Shown here in pieces: positions 39,798-48,372 of a DNA stretch of 64,000 nt. Every line of letters starts with the position of its first letter. The first letter of the stretch is position 1. The DNA is from Acidimicrobiales bacterium. GTDB lineage: Bacteria > Actinomycetota > Acidimicrobiia > Acidimicrobiales > Aldehydirespiratoraceae. The position numbers and the translations under genes were made by a program. Below the pieces are notes generated by a model that was not told the origin of the DNA, ran no database searches, and worked only from the letters and a program-made list of their open reading frames with translations. The DNA is taken from assembly GCA_029246685.1 (NCBI GenBank), contig JAQWMR010000001.1, positions 219,246 through 283,245 of the forward strand, given 5' to 3'.

Positions 39798-40535
39798 CTA
39801 CTCGGTGTGGACGACTCGGAACGACTCGATGGCCCGTCCGTCGTGGCCCGCGGAGGTCGCGTTGACCTGGGCCCACTCGCGGATCATCGTGGGGAGCCCT
39901 TCGGCGCGATCGTCGTTTTGTGAGTGGTGGGCGAGGAGTGCCTCGATCTTGCGATCGATCGCACCGGTGATGTCGACGTGGAGGTTGTGCTCGGTACCGG
40001 CCATGAGCCAGATGCGGGGAACGGCATGGGGTTCGTGCCCCTCGTACAGCAGCTCGGGGAACTAGTGGCCGTTGCGCGCGTCGGGGTAGACCGCGCTGAC
40101 GGCCGCTTCGCCGGTGGCCAGGTGAGCGGCGTAGATGCGGTCGAGGTTGCGCACCGGCGTTTGCGTGATGACCAGGTCGGGCTTCACGATCCGGATCAGG
40201 CGCGAGATCGCCTTGCGAAGTTCGAGGTCGGCCACGAGGTGGCCGCCGGGGAAGTCGAGCCAGTGGAGTTCGGAGACGCCCACGATCGCCGCGGCGTCGG
40301 TCTGTTCCTTCTGGCGCACCTCGCGCAGCTCGTCCGGGCTGAGGTGGGCCGGCTCGCCGGCCTGTCCGCTCGTGACCAGCCCGTAGACGACCTCGACGCC
40401 GTTGTCAGTCACCGGGGCCACGGTGCCCGCCGCACCGAAGTCGATGTCGTCCGGATGAGCGACGATGAGCAGCGTCTTCGAGGGCAGGAAGTCGTCGTCG
40501 GCGTGGATCAGATCGGCGAGGGCCCTCGGGGCAGG
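39798..40535 (-). pseudogene. PIG-L/LmbE-family deacetylase gene, start lost and one in-frame TAG
   Basis: The minus-strand frame shows the family's zinc motif in LLIVAHPDDIDFGAAG (about 40470), then VTSGQAGEPAHLSPDELREV and LHWLDFPGGHL, up to RNGH and TAG at 40062-40064. It continues in the same frame as FPELLYEGHEPHAVPRIWL to HTE and a stop at 39798. Upstream there is no ATG, GTG or TTG between an in-frame TAG (40536-40538) and the HPDD motif, so the start also seems lost. Such enzymes remove acetyl from N-acetylglucosamine-type sugars, as in mycothiol synthesis or recycling. Confidence 0.75.
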
Positions 40536-40547
40536 CTACGGACCGGA

Positions 40548-41336
40548 TCAGACGTCGGGGATTCCCATGTCGAGGTTCGAGCCGGTGATGCCGCCGTCGA
40601 CCCCGACGAACTGGCCGGTGGTGTACGCCGAGATCGGCGCAGCGAGGTAGAGCGCCGCGCCGGCGATCTCTTCGGGCCGCCCGAGCCGCCCGAGCGGAGT
40701 GGCGTCGTTCATCGACTGTTCGAGCTCCGGGGTCTGGAGGACGATGTCGAGTGCGGATGTGGCGATCGAGCCCGGGCACACTGCGTTGACGCGGATCTTC
40801 GGCGCGAGGTCTTGAGCTAGGGCCCGGGTGAGGTGGATCAGCGCCGCCTTCGCCGTGCCGTAGGCGGAGAATCCACGGCTGGCGAACAGGCCGGCCGTGG
40901 ACGCAATGTTGACCACGTTCGCACCGGGTCTATCAACCATGTGCGGCACCGCCAGCTGGGTGAGATTGAACGCTGTCGTCACGTTCCAGCGCATCGCACC
41001 GTCGAAGGCCTTCTCACTGGTGTCCATGAACGCCTGGGGCATCGAGCCTCCGACGTTGTTGACGACCACATCGATCCCGCCTAACTCCGCGACCGCCGTA
41101 TCGACGAGCCCTGACAGGCCGTCGCGAGTTGAGAGATCCCCGGCGACGACAACCGCGCGTCGCCCGTGGTCCTCGATGACCGACGCGACTTCTGTGAGTT
41201 GCTCCTCGGTTCGCGCGCCGATCACGACGTCGGCACCGGCCTCCGCGAACATCACCGCGGTCGCTGCACCGATACCGCGGCCGGCACCGGTGACAATGGC
41301 GACTTTGTCGTCGAGTCGAAATTGGTCGAGTCCCAT
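40548..41336 (-). CDS. Short-chain dehydrogenase/reductase
   Basis: A 262-residue classical SDR. TGAGRGIG lies at 16-23, the NNAG motif is altered to NNVG (93-96), and the catalytic Ser146, Tyr159 and Lys163 are intact. Arg42 after strand 2 (IGART) favours NADP(H). ATG 41336 lies 8 nt downstream of a TACGGT box. The open frame extends upstream, but only this start fits the family. Divergent from the HD-domain gene. Confidence 0.92.
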   Translation of the reverse strand: MGLDQFRLDDKVAIVTGAGRGIGAATAVMFAEAGADVVIGARTEEQLTEVASVIEDHGRRAVVVAGDLSTRDGLSGLVDTAVAELGGIDVVVNNVGGSMPQAFMDTSEKAFDGAMRWNVTTAFNLTQLAVPHMVDRPGANVVNIASTAGLFASRGFSAYGTAKAALIHLTRALAQDLAPKIRVNAVCPGSIATSALDIVLQTPELEQSMNDATPLGRLGRPEEIAGAALYLAAPISAYTTGQFVGVDGGITGSNLDMGIPDV

Positions 41337-41344
41337 GACCAGCG

Positions 41345-41354
41345 ACCGTAGACT
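41345..41354. promoter_or_regulatory. Overlapping divergent -10 boxes, ACCGTAGACT
   Basis: On the plus strand TAGACT (41349-41354) lies 9 nt before GTG 41364. On the minus strand TACGGT (41350-41345) lies 8 nt before ATG 41336. The two boxes share the central TA, so RNA polymerase should be able to open the DNA for only one direction at a time. Confidence 0.55.
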
Positions 41355-41363
41355 TTCGACGCT

Positions 41364-42164
41364 GTGGAAACGACTTCGACTGAACTCTCTGACGCCGACG
41401 CGCTGAACGCCATCATGATGGCGGACGACGTCTCGGGCGCGCTCTGGTCGGCGGTCGACTCCGGGCGGATCGAAGAGCTCGTTCCCGAGCTTCCCGCACT
41501 GCGCATGGAGCAGGACCCGATCCACCGGCACAAGGATGTCCTCTCCCACACCATCGCCGTGGTGGCGAAGACACCGGACGACGTGATCGTGCGCCTGGCC
41601 GCGCTGTTCCACGACATCGCGAAGCCCCGCACTCGCAGCTTCGAGCACGGCGGCGTCACGTTCCGTCACCACGAGGTGGTCGGCGCTCGCATGACGAGGA
41701 AGCGGATGACCTCCCTCGGCTACGACGAACAGGTGGTCGACGACGTGAGTGAGCTCGTGCGCCTCAGCGGCCGGTTCAAGGGCTACGCCGACGGCTGGTC
41801 CGATAGTGCGGTTCGCCGGTATGCCCGCGACGCCGGACCTCTCCTCGGGCGACTCAACGCGCTCATCCGCAGCGACTGCACCACGCGCAACAAGCAGAAG
41901 GCCGCCGATCTGCAGTCCGCCATCGATGACCTCGAGCACCGCATCGCCGACCTCGCGGAGGACGAGCGCCGCGCGGCCGAGCGTCCCCAGGTGGACGGCG
42001 ACGCGGTGATGTCGCACCTCGGCACCGCGGGCGGCCGCCACGTCGGCGACATCCTGAAGATGCTGCTCGAGGTCAAGCGCACGGAGGGCGATCTTCCGGA
42101 GGACGAGATCTACAGCCGGGTCGACGCCTGGTGGGCGGGCAACCGCGACCGCTACGACCTCTAG
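41364..42164 (+). CDS. HD-domain half of a CCA tRNA nucleotidyltransferase-like protein
   Basis: The 266 residues match the C-terminal half of actinobacterial CCA-adding enzymes: ELPALRMEQDPIHRHKDVLSH, the HD motif RLAALFHDIAKPRTRSF, HHEVVGARMTRKRM and RADCTT-like IRSDCTTRNKQKA. The polymerase-beta-type catalytic head that normally precedes this part is absent, and the gene has its own leaderless-type promoter, so it is expressed as a separate HD protein. It may be a phosphohydrolase or a split/decayed paralogue. Whether a full CCA enzyme exists elsewhere cannot be seen here. Confidence 0.82.
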   Translation: METTSTELSDADALNAIMMADDVSGALWSAVDSGRIEELVPELPALRMEQDPIHRHKDVLSHTIAVVAKTPDDVIVRLAALFHDIAKPRTRSFEHGGVTFRHHEVVGARMTRKRMTSLGYDEQVVDDVSELVRLSGRFKGYADGWSDSAVRRYARDAGPLLGRLNALIRSDCTTRNKQKAADLQSAIDDLEHRIADLAEDERRAAERPQVDGDAVMSHLGTAGGRHVGDILKMLLEVKRTEGDLPEDEIYSRVDAWWAGNRDRYDL

Positions 42165-42263
42165 GTCGGGCCCGCTTCACCGCGTTCCGTCCCGGCCGAA
42201 TCGCTCAGCCCACCACGCGCTCCGCCGACAGGAGCGATCACGACTCCTCGTGAGGTGTAACTG

Positions 42264-43220
42264 ATGGCCGCAGTCGCGATGCCCGTGCTCGATGAGCACA
42301 CGACACACACGCCGCAGACGATCAGCGTGATCGTCTGCGCGGACACCGATGAGCGGTGGGACGACATCGTGGCGGGCATCGAGTCGTTGGAGGCGCAGAC
42401 GCGCCGCCCCGACCAGATCGTGCTCGTCATCGATCACGACGACGAGCTTCTCGAACGGGCCGCGGACTTCATGGCCGACCGACGAAGCCACATCCGAATC
42501 GATGTCGTCACGAACCTGGAGAAGCCAGGCCTATCCGGCGCCCGCGACACCAGCGTCACGTGGAGCGACGGCGATGTCCTCGCCTTCCTGGACGACGACA
42601 CCTGCGCCGGCGACGTCTACTGGATCGCCACGATGATAGAGGACTACCTCGACCCGGTGGTCGCGGGCGTGGGTGGCGGTGCCACACCGAACTGGGATGG
42701 GGTTGAGGCGCCGAAGTGGTTCCCGCCGGAGTTCGGCTGGGTCATCGGCTGCTCCTACATCGGGCTACCGACGGACGCTGAGGAGGTGCGAAACTTCATC
42801 GGCTGCAACATGTCGTTCTGCCGCGAGGTCTTCGATGAGCTCGGCGGGTTCTGTGACGGCACCGAGTTCCGCATCCGTCTTCAGCAGCAATTCGATCACG
42901 CCCGGCTGGTCTTCGATCCGGATCTCGACGTCTCACACCGGGTGTCGCCTGATCGCCTTGGCTTCACGTACTTCCGGGCCCAGTGCTGGAGCGAGGGTCT
43001 GTCGAAGGCGGTCGCGTCCCGTCGATGCGGCGCTCAGGACAGGGTCGCCTCCGAACGGGCCTACACGACCAAGGTGCTGCCGCTCGGCGTGCTCCGTGGG
43101 ATCGGCGATGGCTTCCGGGGCCGCGTGGGCGGGTTCCAGCGAGCCGGGGCGATCGTGATCGGCCTGCTCTGGACGGCTGGAGGCTATGCCCGCGGGCGCG
43201 CCGCCCGCACGGGCGTCTGA
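42264..43220 (+). CDS. Family 2 glycosyltransferase
   Basis: The 318-residue GT-A enzyme opens with TISVIVCADTDERWDDIVAG and has GLSGARDTSV followed by the metal-binding DDD in LAFLDDDTC (about residue 108). The acceptor-side loop is GCNMSFCREVFDELGGF. A C-terminal amphipathic/hydrophobic segment (AIVIGLLWTAGGYARG) suggests membrane association. Donor and acceptor are unknown. Its stop abuts the convergent gene at 43221. Confidence 0.88.
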   Translation: MAAVAMPVLDEHTTHTPQTISVIVCADTDERWDDIVAGIESLEAQTRRPDQIVLVIDHDDELLERAADFMADRRSHIRIDVVTNLEKPGLSGARDTSVTWSDGDVLAFLDDDTCAGDVYWIATMIEDYLDPVVAGVGGGATPNWDGVEAPKWFPPEFGWVIGCSYIGLPTDAEEVRNFIGCNMSFCREVFDELGGFCDGTEFRIRLQQQFDHARLVFDPDLDVSHRVSPDRLGFTYFRAQCWSEGLSKAVASRRCGAQDRVASERAYTTKVLPLGVLRGIGDGFRGRVGGFQRAGAIVIGLLWTAGGYARGRAARTGV

Positions 43221-44090
43221 TCAACCCACGGCGGTCTCGACTCGCCACGTTGCGGCGCCCTGGACGATGCGCAGCCCATCGGTGCGAAACCCGGCGAAGG
43301 TGCCATCGCTCGTCATACACAGGAACGGCCGTTCGTGTGCGTGGTCGGTGCGGTCACAGCTCTCGGGAATCGCGTGGAAGCGGACCGGGACGGAGGCGCC
43401 GTTCAGGTCCCATTGGTCCTCGACCGGTTCGCCGGTTTCGTCTCGCCACCACACCCAGACCTGTTCATCGTTGAGGTAGGCGTTGCCGGCGTCGTCGACC
43501 CATCCCGGGACGTCACCGAGCCGCTGCGTCGACTTCGTCTCGAGGTCGAACAGCGAGAGGCTCCAGCGTTTCGTGACGCGATCCTGGCCGGCCCACAAGA
43601 CTGTTCGATGGCCGTCCAGAACGGCGACGTCGAGCAAGGTCGGTCGACTGAGACCATCGCTCGGAACCATGTCGGTCCGCGTGGGTGTCGTGATGCGGAT
43701 CATGATGGACTCGACGTCGAACTCGGGCTGATGAACGATGACCGGCCCGTCGAAGCCGAACGCCAGCCGGCTTGCGGGGCCGGCAAGATCAACATTGTCG
43801 CGATCTTCGTCGAGGCGGACGAGACGGATTCCCGACGGCGTAGCCTCGACCAGATCAAAGTCGACGCCCGCTGGTGGCTGCTCGGTCTCCCACGCGGCGC
43901 GATCAGACGACCCGTCACCGGCGCCGGAACCGTCGTTGCCGCCGGAACTGGCCACAGTCACCGCCGCGACGATGACCGCGAGAACTATGAGCATCGACAT
44001 CGCCATCGCGACTTCGCAGCCGGCGAGCGGAGGGTCACCGGGTGGGGGATCGGACGGATCAGCGACGTCGAGAATCTCGATGGTGGTCAC
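43221..44090 (-). CDS. Single-helix membrane-anchored protein, unknown function
   Basis: The 289-residue product has a short cytoplasmic MTTIEILDVADPSDPPPG leader, one helix (about 28-48), a Gly/Ser linker and an extracytoplasmic domain of repeated strands with many Trp (VWVWWRDETGE). I recognise no family. The first 9 codons and a TGTAGCGCGA element exactly 27 nt upstream of the GTG are shared with the small gene at 44791-44994, so the two 5' ends are probably duplicates. Confidence 0.65.
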   Translation of the reverse strand: MTTIEILDVADPSDPPPGDPPLAGCEVAMAMSMLIVLAVIVAAVTVASSGGNDGSGAGDGSSDRAAWETEQPPAGVDFDLVEATPSGIRLVRLDEDRDNVDLAGPASRLAFGFDGPVIVHQPEFDVESIMIRITTPTRTDMVPSDGLSRPTLLDVAVLDGHRTVLWAGQDRVTKRWSLSLFDLETKSTQRLGDVPGWVDDAGNAYLNDEQVWVWWRDETGEPVEDQWDLNGASVPVRFHAIPESCDRTDHAHERPFLCMTSDGTFAGFRTDGLRIVQGAATWRVETAVG

Positions 44091-44130
44091 ACCAAGGTGG
44101 ACCGTGGAGCGGCCCTCTCGCGCTACAGGT

Positions 44131-44766
44131 TCACTCGGAAATGCTCACGGACCCGTCGTCGCTCGCGACCGCATCGGGTTGTGTCGTGGTGGTGTCCGTC
44201 GACTCCTTGAGCTCGGAGTAGCTCTGCGTGACGGTGACGTAACCGTCGGAGCCGATGCCCGTCTGCATCATGCCGGACCACGCCGGGTTGGTCGGGTCGG
44301 TCAGGTTCATGACGGTCGACTCGCCGGCGGGGAACTCGTTCGTCTCGATGCCCATGTCGGCGAAGTAGCCGCGTTAGAAGACGAGCACCTCGTCGACGCT
44401 CAGGCTCATCGTCTGGAACGACGCGAACTCGCTCTACTGGAACTCGTCATCGATGAGTTGGTACGGGAGAAACTCCTCGAACTCCCCCGGAGGGAGCCCC
44501 CAGACGGACATCGCGCCGTTGTTGTCAGAACCGACGCTGCTCGACCCGTTGCTGTTCCCACCATCGTTGTCGTCCGAGGACCCGTCGTTGTCGTCCGATC
44601 CGATGCCGTCGCCACTGGATCCGCCGTCGTCCGTTCCGCCATCGCCTCCGGAGCTCGGATCGCCAATCGTGTCGTCCGAGTCGCTTCCGCCGTCGTCGCT
44701 GCATCCCGTGAAGATGAGTGCGAGAGTAAGGAGAACTGCCGTACTGAACTGTGTTTTCCGCCGCAT
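44131..44766 (-). pseudogene. Lipoprotein gene interrupted by TAG and TAA
   Basis: From ATG 44766 the frame encodes a lipoprotein signal ending LIFTGCSDDGG, then a long Asp/Gly/Ser-rich linker and GEFEEFLPYQLIDDEFQ, and stops at TAG 44434-44436. The frame resumes SEFASFQTMSLSVDEVLVF, stops at TAA 44374-44376, and continues to SISE at 44131. Both stops are one C-to-T change from Gln codons. The product would be a surface lipoprotein of unknown function in an operon with its two neighbours. Confidence 0.65.
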
Positions 44767-44790
44767 CGGGCCAGTGTGACAGCCGCCGGG

Positions 44791-46133
<1,343 letters not shown>

Positions 46134-46134
46134 G

Positions 46135-46497
46135 TCGTCGTTCGACGATGTCCGTTCGCTGGCGGCTACTGAGCAGGGCCTGTGCGTCGTCGGCGTGGTC
46201 CGCACCGATGGGTCGGTCCACAGCTCTGTCGTCAACGCCGGTCCGATCGCTCACCCGGTCTCCGGCAAGGACTCGCTCACGTTCCGCCGCGGCTGGCAGT
46301 GGGCGGGCGTCGAAGGCCCCGCGTCGATCGTCGACTCCGACGCTGACGCCGGAGAGTCGTCTCTGGCTGCCGTTCTCCGCGACGTGTTCGCCGCTGCGGG
46401 CGGAACGTACGACGACTGGGACGAGTACGACCGCGTTATGGCCTCTGAAGGCCGCGTGGCGATCTTCGTCGAGCCGTCGCGAGTCCTCGGCAACTAG
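46135..46497 (+). pseudogene. PPOX-class (F420-type) protein remnant with internal deletion
   Basis: The frame reads FDDVRSLAATEQGLCVVGVV, then RTDGSVHSSVVNAGPIAHP, up to DSLTF, and goes directly to RRGWQWAGVEGPASIV and WDEYDRVMASEGRVAIFVEP. In related PPOX/F420 proteins about 25 residues (the strand and helix with the RK-x-NL-x-x-D motif) lie between those two parts, so this copy has an in-frame deletion. There is no ATG, GTG or TTG at the expected start; the first is GTG 46195. I read it as decayed. Its stop overlaps the convergent MazG-like stop in a shared CTAG. Confidence 0.65.
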
Positions 46498-46745
46498 GGC
46501 GGGTCGGTTACATAGCGGTGCATCGCCTCGTCGAGGCTGATGTCGAGCTGGTTGGCCAACGACGCGAGCCAGGCGAGCACGTCCCCGAATTCGTGGAGCT
46601 GCTGCTCTCGGGTGCCCTTGCGCACCGCTTGCGCCAGCTCGCCGAGCTCCTCGCAGAGCCAGGCCACCGTCGACGGGATGCCCCGCTCCGTGTCAGCCGC
46701 TCCGTAGAGCTCGTCCATCAGCCGCTGCAACTCAGCCAGGTCCAT
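46494..46745 (-). CDS. MazG-like nucleotide pyrophosphohydrolase
   Basis: The compact 83-residue protein has the all-alpha NTP-PPase metal motif: EELGE (about 32-36) and, after a spacer, EFGD (52-55). Such enzymes hydrolyse non-canonical or excess NTPs to NMP and PPi. Its length fits the short actinobacterial members. It starts 10 nt after the oxygenase stop, so it is likely second in that operon. Confidence 0.88.
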   Translation of the reverse strand: MDLAELQRLMDELYGAADTERGIPSTVAWLCEELGELAQAVRKGTREQQLHEFGDVLAWLASLANQLDISLDEAMHRYVTDPP

Positions 46746-46755
46746 TCCGTCGACC

Positions 46756-47625
46756 CTAGGGGTTCTGGTGAGGAGGGTCCCCGAGTGCCCAGCCGAGCGT
46801 GCGCATCAGCGCGGTCGCTGCGGGCCGGATCGCGAGCGGCTCGACCAGCGGGGCGACCGGCAGGCGGAGCTTCCAGCGGACCTCGCGCGGGAGCATCGCG
46901 ACAGCCGCGGCGAAGACGAGCGCGTAGCTGGGCCGGGCCGCGAGCGGGAGCGGGGGCCAGGCGAGGAACCGCACGGTGTCGCGGGCTTGGCTCCCGATGT
47001 GGTGCTCCTCGTGGTACGCGTCGAGTACTGCGGTGAGCTCCACACGGTCTCGAGGCGCCCGTAGGACGCCGAGCTTTTCGGCGACGACGGCCATCTCCTC
47101 GACGTACCGATCGGCCGCGCCGTACGACAGAGGAGATGTCCCGTAGCGCTCGCGCGCACGAAGGAAGCTGTCCACCTCCGTGCAGTGAACGAACTGCAGC
47201 AGGTGCGGGTCGGTTGCCGCATACGGGCGACCGTCGGGCGCGTGCCCGGTGACCCGCTCGTGGATCCGGCGAACCATCCGGATCGCCCGTTCTGCCTCGT
47301 CGGTGGTGCCGAAGGTGGTGGTTCGGACGAACCCGCCGGTGCGGTGCAACCGGCCGAGAGGGTCGGACTTGTAGTTGGAATGGTCGGTCACCCCGGCCAT
47401 GGCGAGCGGATGCATGGCCTGCAGCAGGAGCGCTCGTACGCCGCCGATGATCATCGCTGGGTCGCCGTGGACCTCCCACGTCGCGCTGTCCGGACCGAAG
47501 AGGCCGGGATCGTCGGTGAATGATGCCGGCCGTTCGGGCATCTCCGCCGTTCCGGCTAGGACGCGGCGGATCTCGTTGCCGAAGCGAGTTCGGAGATCAC
47601 CGAGCGGTTCCGAGGCGGGGGTCAC
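46756..47625 (-). CDS. MpaB/rubber-oxygenase-like protein (DUF2236)
   Basis: The 289-residue helical protein belongs to the DUF2236 group, which includes latex-clearing protein and MpaB and binds a b-type haem. Recognisable elements are LLLQAMHPLAMAGVTDHSNY, DPLGRLHRTGGF, and TDPHLLQFVHCTEVDSF, which contains candidate haem-axial His. Substrate unknown. The GTG at 47625 lies 9 nt after a TACGCT box (47640-47635, minus strand). Confidence 0.88.
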   Translation of the reverse strand: MTPASEPLGDLRTRFGNEIRRVLAGTAEMPERPASFTDDPGLFGPDSATWEVHGDPAMIIGGVRALLLQAMHPLAMAGVTDHSNYKSDPLGRLHRTGGFVRTTTFGTTDEAERAIRMVRRIHERVTGHAPDGRPYAATDPHLLQFVHCTEVDSFLRARERYGTSPLSYGAADRYVEEMAVVAEKLGVLRAPRDRVELTAVLDAYHEEHHIGSQARDTVRFLAWPPLPLAARPSYALVFAAAVAMLPREVRWKLRLPVAPLVEPLAIRPAATALMRTLGWALGDPPHQNP

Positions 47626-47634
47626 GCAGTCCCC

Positions 47635-47640
47635 AGCGTA
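47635..47640 (-). promoter_or_regulatory. Leaderless-type -10 box of the MpaB-like gene
   Basis: The minus strand reads TACGCT, 9 nt before GTG 47625, with no Shine-Dalgarno between. Confidence 0.4.
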
Positions 47641-47691
47641 CGAGCGTGACCCCCGCCGGTCATGTGGGGTGTCAACGACGCCCAGGGTTCA

Positions 47692-47711
47692 CCCGACGCG
47701 GAGGCGTCGGG
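47692..47711. terminator. Stem-loop CCCGACGC-GGAG-GCGTCGGG
   Basis: A perfect 8-bp stem with a 4-base loop, lying downstream (minus strand) of a 20-codon ORF and upstream of the oxygenase promoter. There is no U-tract, so it is a terminator by position only. Confidence 0.45.
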
Positions 47712-47752
47712 CGCGGGGCCGGCCGGGTGGACCGGGTGTGGCGAGGTAGTTC

Positions 47753-47815
47753 TCACCACTTGGGGTTGGTCGCGCGATCGTGAAGGATCGCGAGAACGAT
47801 GAGTTCATGCATCAT
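47753..47815 (-). CDS. Possible 20-residue peptide
   Basis: ATG 47815 lies 5 nt after GAGAGG and opens MMHELIVLAILHDRATNPKW followed by TGA. Codons for AILHDRA contain the inverted repeat CGCGATC...GATCGCG. The frame is open upstream to ATG 47890, which has no Shine-Dalgarno. Function unknown; it could be a leader peptide. Confidence 0.35.
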   Translation of the reverse strand: MMHELIVLAILHDRATNPKW

Positions 47816-47933
47816 GAGTGCCTCTCGAGAGCGAACATCCGAACGGGACGGGCGACGGGCGGACAGGCGGCGTCGAACGACACGGGTCATCGACGCGCAA
47901 GGTGGCGTCGTCGCGGGGACTCGACGAGGAGCG

Positions 47934-48029
47934 CTAGGCGAGCGAGCGCACTCGGCCGGCGGTGAGACACCAGCCGGGGCGCACATCGGTGGCCACAGCG
48001 TTTTCGTCGATCAACGAATTTGTGAACAT
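47934..48029 (-). CDS. Possible 31-residue peptide with strong Shine-Dalgarno
   Basis: ATG 48029 follows AAAGGAG with a 5-nt spacer, the best ribosome binding site in this part of the window. The frame reads MFTNSLIDENAVATDVRPGW, then CLTAGRVRSLA and TAG. Upstream are a stem-loop (48051-48069, GAGCGGC/GCCGCTC) and an AT-rich AATAAT (minus strand, near 48115) that could be a -10 box. Perhaps a small gene or leader; no family recognised. Confidence 0.4.
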   Translation of the reverse strand: MFTNSLIDENAVATDVRPGWCLTAGRVRSLA

Positions 48030-48129
48030 CGGTGCTCCTTTCCCGAAACGAGCGGCTCATCGCCGCTCACTGAAGAAGCACCCCACGAAAACGGACGACG
48101 TCCGTCGAACGAATTATTGGATCAGAGGT

Positions 48130-48333
48130 CTACGGGCGACCGGCGAAGAAGTGGCGCAGTGGCGCTGGTTCGCGGCGTCCCGCCGTGACGGGTTCACGCT
48201 CGGGATCCTCGAACACACGGCAGTCACACCACATGCATGCCTGGTTGCTGAAACCGTGGCAGTGCGAGCCTTCGTGATGGCCGCAGGAGCAATGGCGCTC
48301 GGGTTCGAAGAGTGTGTCGATGAAGCTGGACAC
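48130..48333 (-). CDS. Small Cys/His-rich, zinc-ribbon-like protein
   Basis: The 67-residue frame has CSCGHHEGSHCHGF followed by ACMWCDCRVFEDPE. That spacing (C-x-C-G-H ... C-x-x-C-x-C-x-x-F) recalls small actinobacterial zinc-binding proteins. The GTG start has no clear Shine-Dalgarno. It lies 39 nt after the hydrolase gene on the same strand. Role unknown. Confidence 0.45.
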   Translation of the reverse strand: MSSFIDTLFEPERHCSCGHHEGSHCHGFSNQACMWCDCRVFEDPEREPVTAGRREPAPLRHFFAGRP

Positions 48334-48372
48334 CCGAATCCATCGGCGCCGCGATTCACGAGTTGAGGTGTG

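Noticed and set aside
36856-39876. A 1006-residue minus-strand open frame
   Set aside because: Most of it is the antisense shadow of the molybdopterin oxidoreductase at 37543-39777; only the part from 37380 down is a real gene (DUF4349 lipoprotein).
46195-46497. A complete 100-residue gene starting at GTG 46195
   Set aside because: Conserved PPOX residues continue upstream of this GTG in the same frame and an internal segment is missing, so a remnant is more likely than a short intact gene.
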